NCBI GenBank assembly: GCA_016215715.1
Contig: JACRIG010000105.1
Location: forward strand, 1-9,883
Reading direction: 5' to 3'
Origin: Candidatus Peregrinibacteria bacterium
GTDB lineage: Bacteria > Patescibacteriota > Gracilibacteria > Peribacterales > Peribacteraceae
Length of the DNA stretch: 9,883 nucleotides
The notes under the pieces are model-generated. The model saw only the letters and a program-made list of their open reading frames with translations. It searched no databases and was not told the origin of the DNA. The translations under genes and the position numbers were made by a program. Shown in pieces: positions 6,700-9,883 of the stretch; position 1 is the first letter of the stretch; the number at the start of each line of letters is the position of its first letter.

Positions 6700-6728
6700 A
6701 GTAAAATCCATGGAAGCGGAAAAATCAA
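6700..6728 (-). promoter_or_regulatory. Candidate sigma70-type promoter of cfa
   Basis: On the minus strand TTGATT (6723-6728), exactly 17 bases and TTTACT (6700-6705) precede the ATG at 6690 by 9 bases. The architecture matches the gdhA promoter. It rules against translation from the in-frame ATG at 6711. An AGGAG also lies 1 base before the 6690 ATG, too close for normal Shine-Dalgarno spacing. Confidence 0.5.
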
Positions 6729-6763
6729 TGTCATTCGGTCTCAGTCACCCGTCTACGAGCGTG

Positions 6764-6772
6764 TGTTACACT
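6764..6772 (+). promoter_or_regulatory. Extended -10 promoter of tRNA-Leu
   Basis: TG-T-TACACT forms an extended -10 element ending 8 bases before the tRNA 5' end at 6781. No clear -35 is visible, as is usual for extended -10 promoters. Confidence 0.45.
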
Positions 6773-6780
6773 GACTTTAT

Positions 6781-6866
6781 GCCATGGTGGCGGAATGGTA
6801 TACGCGCGCGACTCAAAATCGCGTTCCCGAAAGGGATTGTGGGTTCAAGTCCCACCCATGGCACCA
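6781..6866 (+). tRNA. tRNA-Leu (anticodon CAA), CCA encoded
   Basis: The acceptor arms GCCATGG (6781-6787) and CCATGGC (6856-6862) pair perfectly. Discriminator A and an encoded CCA follow (6863-6866). The anticodon stem CGCGA/TCGCG encloses the loop CTCAAAA, giving anticodon CAA, which reads UUG. A long variable arm with stem TCCC/GGGA around GAAA is the class-II feature expected of tRNA-Leu. The T stem GTGGG/CCCAC (6839-6855) encloses TTCAAGT. The total is 86 nt. The encoded CCA overlaps the start of a 14-bp inverted repeat downstream. Confidence 0.96.
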
Positions 6867-6981
6867 CGTAAAAACGCTCGCAGTGCGCTGCTCGCGTTCA
6901 CGTGGCACCGCCATCAATTCTGAAAAGCGCACGAGAAGCGTTTTTACGTGTCGCGTGGGCGCGAAGCGCCTTTACGCGACA
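6865..6981 (+). repeat. Two consecutive hairpins directly after tRNA-Leu
   Basis: The first hairpin has CACGTAAAAACGCT (6865-6878) perfectly inverted at 6937-6950, with an inner GTGCGCT/AGCGCAC pair (6883-6889/6926-6932). The second has TGTCGCGT (6949-6956) inverted at 6974-6981, enclosing GGCGC-GAA-GCGCC (6958-6970). No U tract follows either, so these are not classical terminators. No open frame of note lies here. They may be tRNA-trailer processing structures, a small structured RNA or a REP-like element. Confidence 0.7.
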
Positions 6982-6998
6982 TGTCTGAATAAAGCATC

Positions 6999-7007
6999 TG
7001 CTATAAT
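6999..7007 (+). promoter_or_regulatory. Extended -10 promoter of the GIY-YIG/Nudix gene
   Basis: TG-C-TATAAT has a perfect -10 hexamer with the extended TGn element. It ends 8 bases before the ATG at 7016. No Shine-Dalgarno sequence fits in the remaining space, so translation is probably leaderless or nearly so. Confidence 0.6.
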
Positions 7008-7015
7008 TCTTCGCT

Positions 7016-7666
7016 ATGCATCACGTCTACCTCATTGAAGCTGAAAATAATGGCAAGCGATACATCGGTTACACGACTGATCTAAAACAAAGGCTTGCTG
7101 ATCACAACAGACACAAGAATGTTTCAACGAGAAGAGAATTGGAATGGAAACTTATTTATTGCGAAACATATGTGAATAAGATGGATGCACTTGGGCGAGA
7201 GAAATTTTTGAAGAGCGGCTCTGGTTGGAGATTTCTCAAAAAACAACTGCAACACTACTTGGAACAGACAAATGATCAGTCTCCATCAGTGATAAATAGT
7301 CCGAGTGTCCCTCTTGGTGTGGACATTATTGTTCAGAATACAAAAGGCAAAATCCTTCTTACTAAGCGCGCAGACGATGGTTCATGGAGCTTGCCGGGTG
7401 GATGGGTTGAGGCCACTGAAACAGCCGACGAAGCTGTGAAACGTGAATTGTACGAAGAGACAGGACTGTCTGTAACAGCTTTCAAATTGGCAGACGTATG
7501 TGTCCGTCAAACAGGAACTGTACATATGACATACGTTGCTACACAGGTTTCAGGCGATCTTCGTGGTTCAGATGAAAGTACGGATGTTCAATACATTTCT
7601 TTTTCTGACGTTGAAAAGTGGCATGCTGATCATCAGGAGAGGATTCGAAGGGCATTGGGCTTATAG
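7016..7666 (+). CDS. GIY-YIG endonuclease domain fused to a Nudix hydrolase domain
   Basis: This 216-residue protein has two recognisable domains. Residues 1-82 form a compact GIY-YIG domain of the UPF0213/YhbQ type: HVYLI (3-7), RYIG (15-18), the DLKQRL helix with Arg26, His30, and Glu62 in REKFLK, which is the likely metal ligand. After a Ser/Pro/Asn linker (about 83-99), residues 100-216 form a Nudix hydrolase. Its LPGGWVE is followed by a complete Nudix box (G129, E135, R143-E144, E147-E148, G150). The first half would cut nucleic acid, and the second would hydrolyse a nucleoside-diphosphate-linked substrate. The combined role is unknown. GC is visibly lower than in neighbours: hand counts of two 60-base lines gave 37% and 42%, against 62% in a cfa line. 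This suggests acquisition next to the tRNA gene. The frame is continuous with no sign of a frameshift join. Confidence 0.85.
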   Translation: MHHVYLIEAENNGKRYIGYTTDLKQRLADHNRHKNVSTRRELEWKLIYCETYVNKMDALGREKFLKSGSGWRFLKKQLQHYLEQTNDQSPSVINSPSVPLGVDIIVQNTKGKILLTKRADDGSWSLPGGWVEATETADEAVKRELYEETGLSVTAFKLADVCVRQTGTVHMTYVATQVSGDLRGSDESTDVQYISFSDVEKWHADHQERIRRALGL

Positions 7667-7667
7667 T
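7662..7667 (+). promoter_or_regulatory. Weak candidate -10 box upstream of murL
   Basis: TATAGT overlaps the stop codon of the preceding gene and lies 23 bases before the murL ATG. An out-of-frame ATG at 7678 opens a 33-codon frame that ends inside murL. Co-transcription with the preceding gene is equally possible. Confidence 0.3.
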
Positions 7668-7690
7668 CTTTTCCGCTATGCTCGAATCCC

Positions 7691-9085
7691 ATGAAAAAGT
7701 ACTCCCGCTTCATCTTCGACTCCTTCGCCTTCGACCCGAAATCGGGAAAGATAGAGCTGCATTACAGTCTCGACGATGAAGTGTCTTTCACGGAAACCAT
7801 CATCCTGCCTGTCTGTGAATCAGGAACCGGAGCACCCGACGCGGAATTACAACACGCGCTGTTTGCTTTGCACCTCATCGGCGGCATCAGCTACTACAAA
7901 ACCTGCCTTCCGAAAATCATCGAGATCCGCAGCGGTTCACTCACAGAGAAGGAAGCGGCGTTCTGGACGGACGTGTACGAGAATGGACTCGGCGAATTTT
8001 TCTATAAGAATGATATCGATTTTCGGGGGTTGATTCGGTTTCCGGCGGCAGACGCCCCTCCCCCTAACCCCCTCCCGCGGGGAGGGGGGAAAGAAAAAAT
8101 GCGAGAGGGAGGAAAAAACGGAGAAAGAAATAGGGGAGAAGTGCTGGTACCGATCGGCGGTGGGAAGGATTCCATCGTCACGGCGGAGCTTCTGAAAAAA
8201 GCCGGCAAAGACGTGACGCTGCTGCGGGTCGGACATCATCCTCTCATCAATGAAGTCGCGAAGATTGCCGGACTTCCTCTCCTCACGGTCGAACGACATC
8301 TCTCCCCTGCTCTCTTCGATCTCAATGCAGCGGGAGCGCTCAATGGACATGTGCCGATCACCGCATACCTGAGTATTCTCAGTGTCATCATTGCGATGAC
8401 CGAAGGTTTTGAAGCGGTCGTCTGGAGTAACGAACGAAGTGCTTCCGAAGGAAACGTCACGGTGCACGGGAAGGAGATCAATCATCAATGGAGCAAGTCG
8501 ATGGCTTTTGAAAAAAGCTTCAGCGAGTACCTCGCAGAATCCATCGGCACGAATATCGCTTCTTTCAGCCTGCTGCGGCCGTGGAGCGAGCTTCGGATCG
8601 TGCGGGAATTCACGAAGTTTCCGCAGTACTTCGGCGCTTTCACGAGTTGTAATAAGAATTGGAAAATTCTTTCGAAACCCCTCTCCCCAACCCTCTCCCG
8701 CGGGGAGAGGGGGAAACCTCTATGGTGTTGCTGCTGCCCCAAGTGTGCGTTTGCATTCCTTCTACTCGCCGCTTTCCTTCCGGAGAAAACAATAATCGAA
8801 ATCTTCGGCAAAAATCTGTTCGAAGATGAAGCTCTCCTGCCGCTTTACCGCGAACTACTGGGACTCACAGGCATCAAACCCTTTGAGTGCGTCGGGACAC
8901 CGGAGGAGTGTCAGGCTGCATTTTTCCTCGCTCAGGAAAAGGGTGAGTGGGAGCAAACCGCTGCGATGAAGATATTCATGAAAGAAAGCGCGCCCTCCGT
9001 GAAAGATTCCAAAAAGCTGATCGAACGGGAACTCTCAGCATCGGGTGATCACATGATCCCCGAAGAATACAATCCAAGCAGATGA
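7691..9085 (+). CDS. murL: UDP-MurNAc-L-Ala-L-Glu epimerase (MurL)
   Basis: MurL, described in Xanthomonas, uses ATP to convert UDP-MurNAc-L-Ala-L-Glu to the D-Glu form, yielding AMP and pyrophosphate. The 464-residue protein fits the family from end to end: HLIGGISYYKTCLP (61-74), ENGLGEFFY (97-105), PP-loop-like VLVPIGGGKDS (151-161), NGHVPITAYLS (218-228), WSNERSAS (245-252), VNHQWSKS-like INHQWSKS (263-270), FSLLRPWSEL (292-301), SCNKNW (319-324), CCCCPKCAF (346-354) and KPFECVG (396-402). Two stretches, about residues 122-150 and 329-342, are low-complexity insertions encoded by GC-rich hairpin repeats. They fall just before the PP-loop and the Cys-rich motif. The frame stays open, so I do not call it a pseudogene. 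The stop overlaps the murD ATG by 4 bases. Confidence 0.85.
   Translation: MKKYSRFIFDSFAFDPKSGKIELHYSLDDEVSFTETIILPVCESGTGAPDAELQHALFALHLIGGISYYKTCLPKIIEIRSGSLTEKEAAFWTDVYENGLGEFFYKNDIDFRGLIRFPAADAPPPNPLPRGGGKEKMREGGKNGERNRGEVLVPIGGGKDSIVTAELLKKAGKDVTLLRVGHHPLINEVAKIAGLPLLTVERHLSPALFDLNAAGALNGHVPITAYLSILSVIIAMTEGFEAVVWSNERSASEGNVTVHGKEINHQWSKSMAFEKSFSEYLAESIGTNIASFSLLRPWSELRIVREFTKFPQYFGAFTSCNKNWKILSKPLSPTLSRGERGKPLWCCCCPKCAFAFLLLAAFLPEKTIIEIFGKNLFEDEALLPLYRELLGLTGIKPFECVGTPEECQAAFFLAQEKGEWEQTAAMKIFMKESAPSVKDSKKLIERELSASGDHMIPEEYNPSR
8055..8092 (+). repeat. GC-rich hairpin element, copy 1, inside murL
   Basis: A 13-base lead CCCCTCCCCCTAA is followed by a perfect 9-bp stem, CCCCCTCCC (8068-8076) with GGGAGGGGG (8080-8088), around a GCG loop, then AAA. 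It starts at the second base of a codon and encodes a Pro/Arg/Gly-rich peptide. A purine-rich stretch to about 8140 continues the inserted segment. Confidence 0.85.
8678..8716 (+). repeat. GC-rich hairpin element, copy 2, inside murL
   Basis: The lead CCCCTCTCCCCAA has the same length as in copy 1. It is followed by a perfect 9-bp stem, CCCTCTCCC (8691-8699) with GGGAGAGGG (8703-8711), and the same GCG loop. It starts at the first base of a codon, so it is read in a different frame from copy 1, giving PLSPTLSRGERGK. Confidence 0.9.
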
Positions 9086-9883
9086 AGATTCAGGACCTCA
9101 GCGGCAAAAAGATCTGCATCCTCGGCTTCGGAAAGGAAGGACAGGCGATGCTGCAGGCTCTCGAAGAATATGTCCCCGATGTAAACATCACGATTGCAGA
9201 CAAAAATACCGGACTAAAAACTAAAAACTATAAACTAAAAACTGGTCCGGATTACCTCAGGGATCTGGATCGATTCGATGTCCTCATCAAGTCTCCCGGC
9301 ATTCCGCCAAGCCACGAGCTTGACGCTGTGCGGATGAAAATAACGAGTTCGACGCAGATTTTTCTGGATACGATTAAAGGCTCGCGCGCGACGGTGATCG
9401 GCGTCACTGGATCAAAAGGGAAGAGCACGACATCGACGTTGATCTATGAAATTTTGAAAGCTGCCGGAAAAAAAACTTTCCTCATAGGAAATATCGGCGA
9501 GCCGGCGATTGCGCATCTCAAAGATGCAGGAATGAATACATTTTTTGTTCAGGAAATGAGCAGCTACCAACTCATGGATGTCACTGTCAGCCCTCACATC
9601 GCGGTCATCACGAGCTTCTTCCCTGAGCACCTCGATTACCACGGAACACTGGACGCATACAAGGAAGCAAAAACGCACATAGCCCGTTTTCAGGTGAAGG
9701 ATGATCTCGTTTTCTTCAATGCACTGTTCGAGGAGACAAAAGAAATTGCGGGCATGAGTAAAGGAAAGAAAATCCGCTTCTCCGCTGAGGATTGCCCCGT
9801 GACAGCGGATGAAATCCATCTGATCGGCGAGCACAACCGCAGTAACATGGCGGCAGCGACACTCGTCGCAAGAAATCTCGGCA
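9082..9883 (+). CDS. murD: UDP-N-acetylmuramoyl-alanine--glutamate ligase, 3' end outside window
   Basis: This Mur ligase adds glutamate to UDP-MurNAc-L-Ala in the cytoplasm, and 267 codons are visible. The N-terminal UDP-binding domain starts with KKICILGFGKEG (9-20) and has LIKSPGIPPS (68-77). The ATP P-loop is GVTGSKGKSTT (107-117). It is followed by LIGNIGEP (134-141), QEMSSYQL (157-164), FPEHLDYHG (180-188) and IGEHNRSNMAAA (248-259), all standard MurD positions. Next to murL, the substrate is plausibly L-Glu, as for Xanthomonas MurD2, rather than D-Glu. The glutamate-binding C-terminal domain is outside the window, so this stays an inference. Residues about 45-55 (LKTKNYKLKTG) come from an AT-rich heptamer repeat. 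The ATG overlaps the murL stop as ATGA, indicating translational coupling. Confidence 0.92.
   Translation, partial: MKIQDLSGKKICILGFGKEGQAMLQALEEYVPDVNITIADKNTGLKTKNYKLKTGPDYLRDLDRFDVLIKSPGIPPSHELDAVRMKITSSTQIFLDTIKGSRATVIGVTGSKGKSTTSTLIYEILKAAGKKTFLIGNIGEPAIAHLKDAGMNTFFVQEMSSYQLMDVTVSPHIAVITSFFPEHLDYHGTLDAYKEAKTHIARFQVKDDLVFFNALFEETKEIAGMSKGKKIRFSAEDCPVTADEIHLIGEHNRSNMAAATLVARNLG
9213..9243 (+). repeat. ACTAAAA heptamer repeat inside murD
   Basis: Four tandem heptamers (ACTAAAA, ACTAAAA, ACTATAA, ACTAAAA) plus ACT make up 31 bases. The flanks read ACCGG and TCCGG. Removing 33 bases would give a continuous frame reading ADKNTGPDY, so the repeat looks like an in-frame insertion of 11 codons. 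Confidence 0.8.

Noticed and set aside
6691..6711. Upstream ATG at 6711 for cfa
   Set aside because: It lies upstream of the TTTACT -10 box, so a transcript from that promoter would not include it.
6620..6871. Plus-strand open frame of 83 codons over the cfa start and tRNA-Leu
   Set aside because: It reads through the tRNA gene and the divergent promoters, so it is not a plausible protein gene.
7678..7779. Short upstream open frame overlapping murL as a regulatory leader peptide
   Set aside because: It has 33 codons with no run of regulatory codons and no attenuator structure visible. It is most likely a chance ATG.
7937..8488. Minus-strand open frame of 183 codons inside murL
   Set aside because: It is antisense to conserved MurL motifs. 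It stays open because of GC-rich codons and the stop-free hairpin element.
7691..9085. murL as a tRNA lysidine synthase, NAD synthetase or other PP-loop enzyme, or as a pseudogene
   Set aside because: The GGGKDS motif alone would allow these, but the other conserved blocks match MurL and the frame is intact despite two insertions.
9412..9834. Minus-strand open frame of 140 codons
   Set aside because: It is antisense to the P-loop and catalytic blocks of murD, with no motif of its own.

Overview
The window is bacterial and gene-dense. I count ten protein genes (two cut by the window ends) and one tRNA gene. Codons are ordinary table 11. No gene names a taxon outright. Three features point cautiously towards a Patescibacteria/CPR-like lineage such as Peregrinibacteria/Peribacteria, or another environmental bacterium assembled from a metagenome: a MurL epimerase next to MurD, promoters set almost directly on start codons, and many low-complexity repeat words between and inside genes. 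This taxonomic reading is a low-confidence inference.

Layout. Bases 2-118 hold the 3' end of a DDE-type transposase gene on the plus strand. From about 195 to 6690 everything lies on the minus strand. In transcription order it is cfa (cyclopropane fatty acid synthase), gdhA (glutamate dehydrogenase), a thioredoxin-reductase-like flavoprotein, an EamA/DMT permease, rpmG (ribosomal protein bL33), an RppH-like Nudix hydrolase and recF. A divergent promoter region (about 6691-6780) separates this block from the plus-strand half. That half carries tRNA-Leu(CAA), a GIY-YIG/Nudix fusion protein of lower GC, murL, and a murD cut by the window end.

How the genes connect. murL and murD overlap by 4 bases (ATGA). 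They fit the alternative route to the D-glutamate residue of peptidoglycan, in which L-Glu is ligated to UDP-MurNAc-L-Ala and then epimerised in place. gdhA, on the other strand, could supply or drain the L-glutamate. Cfa modifies membrane lipids, the flavoprotein is a redox enzyme, and RecF acts in recombinational repair. These look like housekeeping genes rather than a single pathway.

The most unusual features are sequence-level. (1) Two copies of one GC-rich hairpin element sit in frame inside murL, with a compensatory base-pair difference between them. (2) An AT-rich period-7 repeat sits in frame inside murD. (3) Period-6 or period-7 inverted repeat arrays fill the gaps at about 141-253, 1851-1940 and 4060-4177, the first of these forming the RecF C-terminal tail. 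(4) Two nested hairpins directly follow tRNA-Leu. (5) A GIY-YIG nuclease domain is fused to a Nudix domain. (6) Recognisable -10 boxes repeatedly lie 6-9 bases before a start codon, which suggests leaderless mRNAs.
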